A stretch of DNA of 64,000 bases from Sialis fuliginosa (Eukaryota > Arthropoda > Insecta > Megaloptera > Sialidae): contig OY540818.1 in assembly GCA_961205875.1 (NCBI GenBank), positions 13,676,761-13,740,760 of the forward strand, in the 5' to 3' direction. This document shows positions 26,668 through 39,465 of the stretch, one piece after another. The position numbers and the translations under genes are program-made. Under the pieces are notes generated by a model. It did no database searches. It worked only from the letters and a program-made list of their open reading frames with translations, and had not been told where the DNA came from. Numbering within the stretch: position 1 is the first letter of the stretch; the number at the start of each line of letters is the position of its first letter.

Positions 26668-27571
26668 ATATTGGGCTGTCACCAACATTGACTACATTCA
26701 CCAACGTACGGGCAGAAGAATTGGACTGATGATACTTGTCGTGTGGACTGTCGCGTTTCTGGTATGTATAGCACCAATGCTGGGATGGAAAGACGCCGAC
26801 TGGAATAGACGGGTCACGCAGGAACTCAAGTGTCTTGTAAGCCAAGACCTCAGCTATCAAATCTTTGCAACTGCGTCATCCTTCTACCTTCCTTTACTCG
26901 TGATTCTTATTCTGTACTGGCGCATCTTCCAAACTGCGCGTAAGCGGATTCGTCGACGACAAGCCTCGGCACCTGGTCCATCCGGAGCACCCAAGAACCC
27001 CGCTGCAGGTGGGGTCATTGCTGCAGCCAGTGGTAGCGGAGGGATAGCTGCGGCAGTCATCACTGTTATTGGTAGACCACTTCCGACAATCTCTGAGACG
27101 ACGACAACTACTGCTTTTACAACAGTGTCTTCCAATAACACTAGTCCAGAAAAAACATCGTTTGCCAATGGATTAGAAATTGATCCACCGACAACAACGG
27201 ATTGTGGGATGGTTTCTTATCAACCGAGTCATCACCATTACCCCGTTAAACGGAAGAATAAGGATGCAATGGACTCGAAACGAGAAAGGAAAGCGGCTAA
27301 GACATTAGCAATCATTACGGGAGCATTTGTAATGTGTTGGCTTCCGTTCTTTATTGTAGCGATTTTATTACCCGTGTATCACACGTGGACATTTAACCAA
27401 TATATGATGTCGTTCTTCTTATGGTTAGGGTACTTCAACTCAACACTAAATCCGATAATTTATACAATATTCAGCCCAGAGTTTCGACAAGCGTTTAAAC
27501 GTATTTTGTGCGGCCGAAGAGCAGCTGCCGTTCGTAGAAGACGCCATTTCGGTATTAGACATTTCCAATGA
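26668..27571 (+). CDS. 5-HT1: Serotonin receptor, 5-HT1 type: last coding exon (partial gene)
   Basis: This exon encodes the C-terminal 301 residues of a class A biogenic-amine GPCR, a plasma-membrane receptor that would couple serotonin to G proteins. It starts after an acceptor (TTGTTACAG) with the last base of the Arg codon of the DRY motif (RYWAVTNIDYIH). Then come TM4 (IGLMILVVWTVAFLVCIAP), the conserved loop-2 Cys in LKCLVSQD, TM5 (SSFYLPLLVILILYWRIF), a long Ala/Gly/Ser/Thr-rich third intracellular loop, TM6 with CWLPFF, TM7 with NSTLNPIIY, helix 8 (FRQAFKRILCG, with a Cys that could be palmitoylated), and TGA. The RYWAVTNIDY and VSQD segments fit insect 5-HT1 receptors better than octopamine or tyramine receptors. 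1A versus 1B is not decided. The ATG at 26627 is intronic. TM1-TM3 exons are absent from the 26.6 kb upstream, so a large intron is likely. Confidence 0.88.
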
Positions 27572-27966
27572 TGGGTAGACCGTCCGCCAACAGCGCCTGT
27601 GCGCAGTGTTACGTTCAAAGTTGATTAAGTGCGCGATGTCTGGCGGTCGGTTATCAAACTAACTATCTACTAAACAGTATTAGAAATCACGTTACAATAT
27701 AACAAAATTATACTCTTCTTTAGATCTCATGAAATATTAAATCAAATTTCCTTTTCGATATAAAATAAAATATCTATCATATCTAATATTTATTTCTCTA
27801 TCAAATACAGTATTTTTTTACAACATATTTTATTCCATGAGACGACATTAATGGATTAATTTTATTTCTTAAAAATGAATTTTAATTATAATAAAACAAT
27901 ATATATCATTTCAAGAATCATTGTAATGCGAGCTATAAGACGGATATATGCTAAAGAATTGTTCCA

Positions 27967-27972
27967 AATAAA
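27967..27972 (+). promoter_or_regulatory. Candidate polyadenylation signal of the 5-HT1 gene
   Basis: AATAAA lies about 395 bp after the stop codon of the receptor exon. Such hexamers are frequent in AT-rich DNA, so this is only a plausible 3' end. Confidence 0.3.
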
Positions 27973-29678
27973 ACGAATTTACATTATTTCATTCTAAATA
28001 TTTTTCTGATTTACTTACTACGTGGACCAAATTTTACCCATACCGATAAATGTTCATTTTAACCAAATTATTAACTGATATTTTACATATGCCAAGCTTA
28101 CAAAAAAATCAAACATTTTATATTAATTTAAACGAATTAAATGCATTGTAAATTGCTTGTAACTTGCAATTTTATACCAGAAACTTAGATTAATATAAAA
28201 TATGCATATGATAAACATTATTAAAAAATTAAAATCAACAAAAAACTTTAACCAAATAAAACTAACTAGTCTTCAAAATACGATGATATTTTTCCTAATG
28301 AACCAATCTAGTCTAGATTGCTACAAATATATAACAAGGGGCACATTATAGACGTAGCCGATTCTAAGCAGTAAGAGGACATGGATATATTTAAAACAAT
28401 TGCAACGTATTTCCCTAAGGGCTGTATTTTAGTGATTGTTGTAAAAATAGTAATATAGTTAATGTCGAAAAAACATGGAAAGAGAAATCTTAGAATCAGT
28501 CCAAGAGTAATGACTAAAATATTCATTAAGGAACTTTATGAAAAAAAATGAAATTTCCTTAACATAAAAATTAAAGAAAATATTATTTTTTATTATATGA
28601 AATGACTAAATGACTTATACGCTTGTTTCGGTTCACAGGAGAACCGAAAAATAAATAAATTGTATATATTAGGTAATTACTAACAGTAATAATTATAGTA
28701 GAAACAATAGATTATAATGTGTAATTTATCAGTGGTAAATAATAAAGTGACTAGAAAACAAATAACCAATTGATGTATGTGTAAGTATATGTATATTAAG
28801 AATTTATTCATTGTTTTAGCCATCATATATATTATTTGTTCAATATATATTTTTATACATAGATTCAATATCAATTTATCATATTTCTTATGGATAGTGG
28901 CGCCTTATCTTAAAAAAGCCTTCTATTTATGTTTCACCTGGTAGCAATAAATATATGTGTATATATGTGAAAAAATATTTAAAAAAGCATTTGTAGAAAT
29001 ATCAAAACTTTAACTACTTTAAGTACTTAACTGAATTAATATCGGTTACCAAAAAAAAATTCGTATCCTCAAAAAATTACTTAAAATTGCACTATCTGTA
29101 ATCAACTATTAAAATTTATTTTAAAAAACGCGTAAGTTAATCTTACGGCTTAACCATTCCTGCATATTATAAAAATTGTTTTTTTACGATAGAATGATAA
29201 TTGAAGCGGCGAACAAATTTTGTCCCACTGTGCGTAGGGACGAGAAGATAACTACATTGCAAAAGTAATATCAATATAGTTAATGAAACTAATAATAAAA
29301 ACGGTAAAAATAAAACCATTACTGATATATTAAAAAACTTTTGTAAATTCATATTCCCACATATTTGAAATACATACAATTATATACGAGCTAGTTTATT
29401 TGCTTATTTTTTAAATATTAACAGACTTTGAAATAAACATAATCAAATTTGAAATTGTATTTTTCATCTTTACCACTTGGTTCAAATATAAATATTGTAC
29501 AATAAAATGAGTTTTATATACATATTTGATATAGTACATATATGTATTATGAATGAAATGAAATATAAATGCTTTTTTAAATTAACAATATTAATAATAA
29601 TATATATGTTTAATGTTATTTTGTTAATGTATACGTGTACGTATTATATATTCAATGTAAGATAAGTTTGCAACAGTA

Positions 29679-29760
29679 ATGTCCAGTATTATACTAAAAT
29701 TGAATGTAATTTGCTAGCTTACAAGTACTGGCTATCAAACTTATATGACACTTCCTAGAC
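29679..29760 (+). repeat. One-ended fragment of the ATGTCCGSTATTATA MITE
   Basis: ATGTCCAGTATTATACTAAA, TTTGCTAGCTTACAAG and TATCAAACTTATATGACA match the left arm of 10917-11182. No right end is seen. Confidence 0.6.
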
Positions 29761-29812
29761 ATTTATAAATGTTAAATAAAAAATAAAAAAAACAATGAAT
29801 TAGGGGGGAAAA

Positions 29813-30330
29813 TGGTAAATTGGACCACCCTTATATCTCGAAAAGTAGTTTTCTGATTTCTTAAATGAACACCGTGCGATAGGTGTCTAACTTCATTGCA
29901 CATCGGCCATATTGTTTTCTTTGACATGTTGAATGTTGGTGTTTAGTTTCCGCAAATGTAAATAAGTGATTTTTGATGTAATTTTGAGTGATTCGTGCTA
30001 TGGGGGTAGTTAGTTCAAAGGTAAGCACACAGCGTTTTTAATTTATATTTTACAACTACAATTAATCAACAATTAACTATCATAGATTGATTGGTAGCTT
30101 TGATAGGTTATGTTTTTGTTAGATTTTTTTTCTTGAATAATTGAATTGAAATAATGTAACGAGACTGATTTCTTATAGTTTTTTTGTATTAATACTTATG
30201 ATAAATAATTTTTGATATTTGAATTCATAAATATATACATATATTAACTATGTTTCGTTTACAAGTATATTTTAGTTAAGATTCTATTAAAGTCCAAATT
30301 AGCAGCCCCGTGGTCTAATTTACAGTACCG
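29813..30330. mobile_element. Possible TIR element
   Basis: GGTAAATTGGACCACCC at left and CCCGTGGTCTAATTTACAG at right form short inverted ends. Between them is a possible small exon start (ATG at 30000, then a GTAAGC donor at 30021). Ends are short, so this call is tentative. Confidence 0.4.
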
Positions 30331-31054
30331 ATTGGCTAAATTGAAACAAAGCTTCGACTTTGATTTCTGTGGAGTTTATGATAATTATGTTGATTAATAC
30401 TTTGATCAATAAAAACAAAATCTGTTTCATTTCATAAATAAATAATTTGTCTAAACCTAAAATTAATACTAGTATATTAATTTCAAAAAATGGTTCAAAT
30501 TAACCGACTTTCCCCTATATTAAAACAGTATATGGAAAATATCTTGTACGGCCAGAGTCAGTGTTTTAGTAAATTCAAATATCACTATTCTAAATTCCTA
30601 AACAAATCCATATATAATATTTACAGAGTTAATACCCCATTCAAAGTGCTTGGAAGTTTACAAATTTTATTCAATATTTTTTAGACTGATCATAAAAGAA
30701 ATAACATACAAATGAACAGCATAAAAACTGATTCTATGTACTAACTATACAAAATATTTTATATTTCATTACCAGTGCACTACTTATCTTATAATTAAAA
30801 TAGAATAATAATATATAATAACTAAACCAAATGAGTACATAAACAATTCATAAATAATTGTGGAATTTTTTTCTTTATTATTCAATAAATATTTCTCTTT
30901 CTTCTTTCTGGCTTCCTTTTCTTGGCAAAACATGTACCATATTTTTTTTATTATAGTCCTACTTTTGATTCCAGTATAAGTTTAATTAAATAAATAGTTT
31001 AATTAATAAATAAAATAATAATTTTTATTTCACAATTTTTAATAATTCATTGAG

Positions 31055-31145
31055 TGTTACCTCAGAGCCTAATCCTCATCATGGTGGAGGTGCAATGTAA
31101 ATATAATTTCTGAATTTTTTATTATCAATAAGGCCAAAAAGTATT
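31055..31145 (-). repeat. Dispersed repeat, copy 2 (reverse)
   Basis: On the - strand it reads TACTTTTTGGCCTTATTGAT, CACCTCCACCATGATGAGGA and TTAGGCTC, matching the copy at 21848-22000. Confidence 0.55.
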
Positions 31146-31964
31146 CCACAATTATTAATTTCTTGTATTGAATAATTATATGTATAAAATACATTTCAAA
31201 TAATGTTAAAAAATCTCACTACTATTCTCTTTCTTTAAAATAGTGCTAGACTTAAATCTGTGATTTAACAATGACTTATTTATTAAATTATAAATAAATT
31301 GTATCGAAAATATAGAGGATTTAACGTATAAGCCCTTTTTAAGTCGAAATACAGTTTTATTTTTATTTAGAATATAATTAAACAATGTACTTATATAGGT
31401 GTAAATTACATTAAATTTTAATTTTTACGTTGACTTAGTTAAATATTACAACTTTTTACGAAAGGGTTAATTATAATAAAAATGTATAAAACTAATTTAA
31501 ATATTATATTAAACATCATTTCATGTAAATAACTTCATATTAGATTTTTATTTATAGATTAAAAACATTAAAAAATGTTTACCTTACTTACAACACTTTA
31601 TAAACAATAATAGAATATTGTCTAATTTTCCAAATATATTAATGTGTTACACTATTTAATTTTGTATACAATAATTTTAATATAATTTTGGCAATATAGT
31701 ATTATTAATATCTCGATATATTTGTATCTGTAAATCATTAAATGTATACCAAATCCTAAATGTGATGCACAATCATGGAAATTTAAAGATACATACTTTA
31801 ACATTGTACATTCTACTAAAACTTCATTAGCAACTCAAAAAAATGTATTAATTCAGTTTTGATAATGTAGTCGTATGTAAACGAAACTTTTTTTAATAAA
31901 GAACTAAAGGAAGGGTCAAATTTTTTAATTAGCTTGTTCTATGCATCGCAGGGAATACGTAACT

Positions 31965-32380
31965 GAAATTTTTACATTAGGAGACCTACGGAAACATTTT
32001 TGGCGATCTTTTTGAAAAAACTATCTATTTACGATATTTCTTGTAAATTTTTTTTAATATCTATATTTTTAGATCTATATTGGTAAAATTGCAAAAATAA
32101 AAAATTCCATTTTCTTCGTCATGAACTCTTCTTCAAAAAGAATTAGTTTTAAAATGTGTCAAATTCAGCTAGAAATGCATTAAAAAACAAAATTGACTCT
32201 TTGTGTTTTAAATGCGTTTTCTAACCGTTTAAAAAAGTTGGAAATTAACACATATACTTTTGGTCGAATTGGTTTTTATATTTTTGTAGGTTTTCTAACA
32301 AACTTACAGGTTTTTTAACCATTTATTTCTGTAGAGATGTTCATAAGAGAAATCGTAAATAGGCCATTTTTTGACTGTGA
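31965..32380. repeat. Diffuse fold-back repeat
   Basis: GAAAAAACTATCTATTTACG and ATATTTCTTG at left are mirrored by AAGAGAAATCGTAAATAGGC and CATTTTTTG at right. The inner parts are less similar. Style (GGTCGAATTG, AAAAGTTGGAAATT boxes) recalls the palindromic element at 2144-2867, but homology is not shown. Confidence 0.5.
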
Positions 32381-33249
32381 AGCATTATAAAACAAATTAA
32401 TTTAAAAAAATGTTCCTTCCAGTTTCTTATTCAAGAAAATAATTGTTAATATAATATGTAATTATAAATAATATAAAAACATATTTACATCACTCACATT
32501 TGCTATTTTTTAAATTAATTAGAAATTATTATTTTTCTTTTGAAATATCTATAAAAATATAGATGCAAGAACTTTTTTTCTTATTAATGAAAATGAATTT
32601 TAATTATATATTTTATTTTTATTTTATATGTATACTTATATACACTGACTATATATTCTTGAAATATTTAATAAAACAGAATGTTCGTCTGCATTTGTGC
32701 AAAAAACATCAATGTATATTAAACTTTGCAGATAAATTGAAAGGGGAATGCGAATAGATGGAAATTAATTATTCTCAAAGAACGTAAGAAGAGTTCGACT
32801 TGACAGAGACAAATTCACAAAAACTGTCGTGTTAATAAAAAACTGGTTCCGTATTCCAATATTTTATCAATATCATTTTAAATAGGTACAGAAGGCTCTT
32901 CCTTTTAAGAGAGAATATATATGTATGTATATTAAATCGTTATTTTATTAGTTAAAAAGTTAGATTTTTGTATTTGTTCCATTTACTAATTTATTAAAGC
33001 CAGACAGAATTAATTCTGAAACAGACATAAATAAACACAATCTATTAAAATATAAAACAGTAACTTTAGTTTATGAAACCTCATGTAAAGTGAATTATAA
33101 ACATTATTAAAAAGAACAGATTTTAAACAATAATATTAAATTAGTAAACCATTCAAAATTACATTATGTTTCTACGTTTTAGTCTAAATATTAAGTTTCC
33201 ACTTGGGTCCAGTAGAAAATTTTCCATTACATGCCACTTCTGGTCTCGT

Positions 33250-33335
33250 ATGTCGGGTATTATAAAGAATTTGTTCTAGAGCAAAAGCTAACCTAACACT
33301 GTCTATGAGGTGTCAAATCATTATGAATTTGCTCG
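33250..33335 (+). repeat. Decayed fragment of the ATGTCCGSTATTATA MITE
   Basis: ATGTCGGGTATTATAAAG and GAGGTGTCAAATCATTATGA keep the order of the family left arm. Confidence 0.45.
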
Positions 33336-33429
33336 GGATTTTAAAATATCAATTTTCTTGATAATAACTGTATACTATCGTTAAAATTTTTAAATTACTT
33401 TTATGTTTCTTTTTCTGTTAGGAACTCAG

Positions 33430-33660
33430 TTTTACTATAATGTATCAACCCACACAAAGCTCGTTTCAAAATATCAACGTTTTTGATGCGAGCAAAGAAA
33501 AATTTTGTGATTTTATTACATTTCTTTTTAAATTCGAAAAAAAATTTGGCGATTGGTTGGCTAATTAGATACATCTTCCAATAAAATCTGAGTCATTCTC
33601 TCGTCAACCAAATTGCAAAACAAAATTACAGCAAATATTTTTTTGAATTATAATTATAAT
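33430..33660 (+). repeat. Dispersed family with ATGTATCAACCCAC end, copy 2
   Basis: Blocks AATGTATCAACCCACACAAA, AATATCAACGTTTTTGAT, GGCTAATTAGATACATCTTC and CAATAAAATCTGAG keep the order seen at 21541-21775. Confidence 0.75.
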
Positions 33661-34340
33661 AAAATTTTAATAGCCATGTGCGATTTTTTATAATGTTGTA
33701 TAATAGGTAAAATTAATTGATAAAAATTTCTTATATTTTATTTTTCCAATTAGTAGGTACATTAATTATTTTAAACTTAATTGCACATTATAAATGAACC
33801 GCTTCAGATCCTCTGAAATTAGTTTTTTAAATGAATTATTTCATTCGTAAGTCTAAACAACACTAAATTTAATTTAATTTAATTAATAAAATTAACATTT
33901 TTATTTATTTAAAGAAGACATTTATATGATATATACAACCCTAAAAACAAATTGTTACAATTCGCACTGCTGCAAAAGGCAATATTAAGCATCATAAATA
34001 GAATTGAATAATCCTGAACATTAAAACAGCAATAAAATATATGAAATTTCATTTTAAAATTCGATATATATAGTTTATATTCTATATTAAACAAATAAAC
34101 AATATAGGTACCTTATTCGATATAACTGAATACAACGGTCTTTTCGTGGAACGTGATAAAGCATAATCGTAGGTAATGAAAATTCTACAGACGAAAGTAA
34201 ATTACCCGAAAATCGTGTGTAAATTGGAATTTATATTCTCTGCAGAACGTGATCGACTTATAAAAAATTCCAATTTTTTATCAACTACTTTTTAAATTGA
34301 AAATATCGATACAATACATACATAAATATTTCAATAATCT

Positions 34341-34659
34341 TTAACCCTTTGGACGCGACCAAAGGGTTAAAGACAAAGCACGATCTATAAAAATAAACGT
34401 GGTCGTAACTTTTTTTTATTTATATTTTCTTTTAATGATTTCAATTTTGCATGGAATTGTATATAAGGACGTTGATATTTGTGTAGTTTATTGATACTTA
34501 ATTAATGTTTTAGTAACACATTTTTTTTAACTTTTATTATACACAAATAAAGGGATTTTACTGACATTAACTTCTTTTTTTAAATAAATGTCGATTTCCG
34601 CGTTCAACGGTGTTTTTTTGAGTCGTCTACTTTAATTGACTTTTGCGCCAAAGGGCTAA
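34341..34659 (-). mobile_element. MITE with TTAACCCTTTGGACGCG end (piggyBac-like)
   Basis: TTAACCCTTTGGACGCGACC followed by AAAGGGTTAA is a 32-bp palindrome at one end; the other end reads TTTTGCGCCAAAGGGCTAA. TTAA/CTAA flanks next to CCCTTT fit piggyBac-type ends. The body read on the - strand matches 41991-42245 (ATGTCAGTAAAATCC, AAACATTAAT, AATATCAACGTCCT, CATGCAAAATTGA). Confidence 0.65.
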
Positions 34660-35506
34660 TTTATACTCCCAATTATTGCAACTATATTACACGTGTAATA
34701 TTTATTTGTGTATTTCTCAAAATTTAATAATTTCTTTCCTACATCAATACATTTATTTATATATAAAATTTAAACGATATTTTTCCATGAAATGCCGTAC
34801 TGAAAATACTATTTCAATATGAATTTTTAAATGGATGTCAATCAAATAAACTTCTTAAGAAATACCATTCATAAGTCATCCTTTCTATCGGATCTTGGAT
34901 ATTTTCATACCGTGATAAAATATTCATATATTCTGTATATACAATATACATCTTTAATAACTCTTTGTTAGTATTTTACATATTTTTTTACTAAAAACAA
35001 TTATACTTTAAAAAATAATATTTCCTTAATAATTTTATTGAATTTTATAATTGATGTTCTATGTACATATATTTAAAAACAATACCAGTCTCTTGTGCTG
35101 GACCAATAGATCGAAACTAAGGGATAGTAATAGATATTTAATTTTTATTAAAATTAACAAATCTTGTATGTAAATTTCGTCGCATATGTAGCATTTAATT
35201 TAGCTGGTATGTAGATCAAATTTATTTGTGTATAACAATTAGTGTATACAATACAATATACATAAAATCGAACAAACTGGTTTCTATTTTCGACAGGAAA
35301 AATAGGCGCGTGAAATACAATCATTAAATTCATATAATAGCGTCGTTATATTGTTTATTATGACAGTTAATACGATTTTACTAGTTTTCTTCTGTCGAAG
35401 GATTGTGAAAGATTTGTACATTTAAATAAAAACAGAAATGGATAGTAACAAGGGTAATGAGTATCGTAAATTTAATATTAGATTGCTATAATGTTATGTT
35501 TTATTA

Positions 35507-35918
35507 CAGTGCAGGATCGTTTTTAGCATGTTTCGGATTTTTAGACCAGAATTTATATTTGTCAAATTACAGTACTGGGTTTAGCGAGTCTGGCGCCTTG
35601 ATCGTACCCCCCTTCCCCCCCCACCCATCCAATAGGATTCACATTTATTAAAAATACATAAGAATCATGTATAGAAAATTTCAATACGCATTTTTTGAAT
35701 TTTTGCTACAAAATTTCTAATTTATACTTCGAAATGGCTATAAAATTTCCTATCTTTTCGTAAGAAAAAGTATCATATTGCCTTATCGATTCCGAATAAC
35801 AGAGCATTTTCATAAAAATTAATAATTTTTACTGGAATTTGAGCTAAGTTTTTTTTTCTGTTCTGGTGCCCAGACAGTCGCTCTACCCCCCCCCCCCCCC
35901 CCCTTAAAACCGACACTG
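35507..35918. mobile_element. MITE with CAGTGYMGG ends and poly-C tracts
   Basis: CAGTGCAGGATCGTTTTTAG at left and TTAAAACCGACACTG at right are inverted ends. Inside are two C-rich tracts, ACCCCCCTTCCCCCCCCACC (about 35607-35626) and 18 consecutive C (35886-35903), adjacent to the right TIR. Non-coding. Confidence 0.6.
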
Positions 35919-37022
35919 TCAGAATTCAATATAAATCAAATTAGGCGAAGTCGTTTATTTAAACACCGGAAATAATTAAAAATATATATAATAAAAGATT
36001 GACCAACAATGATAATATTATTTAAAAACATGAAAATATAAATTAATATACTATTAATTAATCGATCAATGTATACTTACTTTATATAGTAATTCTGGAA
36101 AAGATGATTCTTCTTATTTTTTAAACACCACTTTACATATTTGTGACAAAGTTAAGAACTCTTTATAATTGTGTATTAAAATAATAATCAGTAATCCACA
36201 AAAACACAGAGAGCATTTTAGGTTTATTAATCTAGTACATATTTCATGATAATTTCTAACCCTTTTCACAGACAAGCTTTACATAATTTGCGTTAATATA
36301 AAGAGAAAAAGAACAAAAAAATATATATATTTATTATAAAAAAAAGTATATGTGTGTATAAATAACACACCGTCTACGTAACCGTAGCTTAAAAATTTTA
36401 AATTTTGAACACGTGCACATCTTTAATGTATAAACACAGCTTGGGCTCGTATTCTTAAAATTTAACGCGAGTCAGTCTTAGTAAAAAAAACTTTCAGGAA
36501 TATTAAATAAATTAATGCTAAAACACCTTCCGTGGATATTTTTTACGACTCGACGTATTTTACACATATTTTTGTTATATTATTTATTAATAAAATAAAA
36601 CTTGTTTCTAGTTTTTGAGCGAACTAATTTAAATATACTCTACTTTTCAGTATTTTTTTCAAATTGAACTTTCTATCGTTTTCCGCAAAATTATGGGATT
36701 AATTATAAGTATAGTAAACAAACAAAAATACATTTTTTATTAGGAGTCCGAAAGTGAGTAGTTTTAACTTCAAAATTATTTGACATATTAAATTTAAACA
36801 TAAAACTTAGATTTCTATTGAGATGAAAGTTTACATTGTTATCAAGAAGACAAATTCAAAGATATGATCGAAAAAAATTTTGTTTAAAATATCTACTTTT
36901 CAATGCATTTCATTCATTTTCCATGAAATAACATAATTACTAAGCAAACAAATTATATTTTTTTGTAAATTTTGTATAGGTACCTACACGGAGTTAAAAA
37001 ATTTGAACAAAAATCGGAGATC

Positions 37023-37206
37023 AAATGGACATTGTTTTGCAGTAATGTATTGAGCTCATTTCGAGATATCAACGTTTTTGATACGATCAAAAAAAACATA
37101 CAAAAAAGTAATTTGGCGTTAGGTTTCTTAATTAGATATACATACATCTTCTAATAATAATAATAGGCTCCGCTACCTGAGATATAGTGGGTTGATACAT
37201 TTGTGT
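37023..37206. repeat. Dispersed family, copy 3, showing inverted terminus
   Basis: GATATCAACGTTTTTGATAC and TTAATTAGATATACATACAT match the other copies. The right end reads GTGGGTTGATACATT, the complement of the family left end, so the family has terminal inverted repeats. Confidence 0.7.
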
Positions 37207-37419
37207 ATAACATAGTCCAAATATAAAAAGCGTTTTAAGGTCTGAAACTACACGACATATGAGATGTTGTTTAAAAATATTATTTAATCTCGTGCACCTT
37301 AACAAATACAAAAAAAAACATTTTTTACTTGCTTTAAAATCGTATAACTGGAAAACAAATAAAATTCAATTTACAATAATCGAGTTTTTCAGTATTTGTA
37401 ATGTTTTACTTATTTATGA

Positions 37420-37602
37420 ATGTATCATGAATTGTTTTGTCGAGTGTATGATTTGCACGGTCAGTTTCTAGAGGAGTCAAGTAGAAGGTTGGTCAGTTCA
37501 TATAACCACTACGCTTCATCGTTGAGTAGCTCTGTCGAAAAAACAAATCAAGAGGAAATACCTACTTTCCACTTGACCCACCTTCCTAAAGGCTCCGTAT
37601 AA
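37420..37602 (+). other. Open frame of unknown status
   Basis: A stretch less AT-rich than its flanks encodes a 44-residue tail from LEESSRRLVSSY to LPKGSV, ending in TAA. There is no start with good context, no domain and no evident splice partner. It may be a decayed gene or element piece. Confidence 0.2.
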
Positions 37603-37803
37603 ATCATTCTGAAATATAGTCGGTACTCAAATTGGAACATTTTGTAACAGAAAATGTGTATTATACCATTGGTCATGCAACTTAGTAAATTGTCAACTCA
37701 TTTATTTAATGTCACATAGGTGTAACCAAAATGTATTTGTCGTGTAGCCGACATTGATTTCGACATAGTAGTAAAAAATATAAAGAATACAAATACCCAA
37801 TTT

Positions 37804-38010
37804 ATGTCCGGAATTATAAAGAGATAGCAAAATTCATTAGCTAACAAGCATATACCCTGAAATGCCAGTTCCCTTGAAGTATCATGAAGTAAGTTTAAAA
37901 TTATTTTGTACGGTCAGTCACCAAATGTGTGATATGTATTGAACTGAATTTCCCGTTAAAAGTGCTTGATAGCTAACTAATATTGTTAGCTCCTTTATAA
38001 TACCGGATAT
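37804..38010. mobile_element. MITE of the ATGTCCGSTATTATA family, copy 2
   Basis: ATGTCCGGAATTATAAAGAG at left and CTCCTTTATAATACCGGATA at right form the same termini as 10917-11182. Both arms have GCTAAC near 50 bp in. The interior is different and shorter. Confidence 0.75.
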
Positions 38011-39015
38011 AACTCATCTCTTTCACATCAGTACTGTAAATGTCCGTTCTGTTAAACGATCCATATTGTTAACCCCTCCGTTTCGTATAGTATTTGGTTA
38101 CCACCTACCCCTAATTTTGACGACCGATCAACTGTATTATGTCGTGTTTACATTAAAGAAAACATAACAGCAGCACGGTGTTTAAAAACACATCGTATTT
38201 AAAAATGCATAGGGTTTATTACACTTTTGTCAAAAAGACACGATGTTGCTGTTTTGTTTTTTTCGGTCTAATCACGGCATTACAATGACATATTCGAGGA
38301 GTAGGGTAAAAATAAAAATTAAAACCTACAGTTAGGGCAGTACCTTGCCCCAATCCATTAACGTATACTATAAAAGATATTTCTCCTTTCTATGAATTAA
38401 TTACACATAAAAATCAAAATTTATATTAAATACAGGAAGTATAGTTTTTGAGTTTTAATATTGTTAATTTTTTATAACAAATGTTTAAACACATGCTAAA
38501 ATTATAATCGTTATTATCAAGAATACGACCCAGGGTCAAATAAAGTATCAAAATAACAAAATATCTTTAAAATTTATACTTAACATCATCTTTTGTACCA
38601 TAATAATTTTACTTTCATAGGCATCATGTTTTGTTAACATTTTAAACCTTGTGCAAAGTTTTGTTAAACATATCATTATATATTATTTATTGCATACTTT
38701 AGAGCCCAGAGTATGAATTAAATAATGAAAGAGTTTGTTAATAAAAATTTTATGTAATACTTAAGAAATTTTACACGTTTTCTTAAGATGTTGTTTTATT
38801 TATATCTACTTCAAAACTGTAAATATAATATTATTATTAAAATGTATATCGCGTATTTATTGTGTACAAACATGTATATAAATAAAAATATCTAATATAT
38901 GTTAAATAATATAAAAGTATATATAATATATATATGTAAAAGATTATTGTTTCCAAAATAAATATATTAATTAAGATTTATTTATTTCATTTACCATACA
39001 CCATTATATTTGATA

Positions 39016-39465
39016 ATTAGGGTCGATCTAGAGTCCACTAGTTCCCAAACTGTAGTCCTTGGCTCCCTTGACGATATTGGGTGGATTAAAGAGAGCCCTG
39101 GTGGCTCTGGGTGTATAGTTGGGAATCCGTAGATTATTATAAAACACTAGATATGTATATGAAAAAATGTTCACTACTAAAAATGCCAATTATCAGGGGA
39201 GCCTTGTGATTTTTTATAGCTGATAATGAAATCATTCACACTATAGGTATCGGTCAGGTCTCGGTCCAATCTCGCTCCGATACAGAATAGTGCAAAGAAT
39301 ATTTTACTGGAGTGTAATCGAACATTGCGTGGATTGTACCCATAGTGTGAATAGGAACTTCAGTTCGTCTTCGATCATTCTAGTACTGATCACCGAGTAA
39401 AGCGTGATCTAAACTTTCAAGATGATGTGACTGAGACCGGCTCGATAGTCTGGATCGACCCTTAA
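39016..39465. mobile_element. TTAR-flanked element with GGGTCGATC termini, containing a nested repeat
   Basis: TTAGGGTCGATCTAGAGT at left and TCTGGATCGACCCTTAA at right form inverted ends with TTAG/TTAA borders, as in piggyBac-like elements. Inside the left end is a 95-bp CTAGTTCCCAAACTGTAG...GTTGGGAATCCGTAG inverted pair (39037-39131) that looks like a separate hAT-type insertion. Confidence 0.55.

Noticed and set aside
26651..27168. Open frames on the - strand opposite the receptor exon
   Set aside because: Shadow frames of the 5-HT1 coding exon without domain or splice support.
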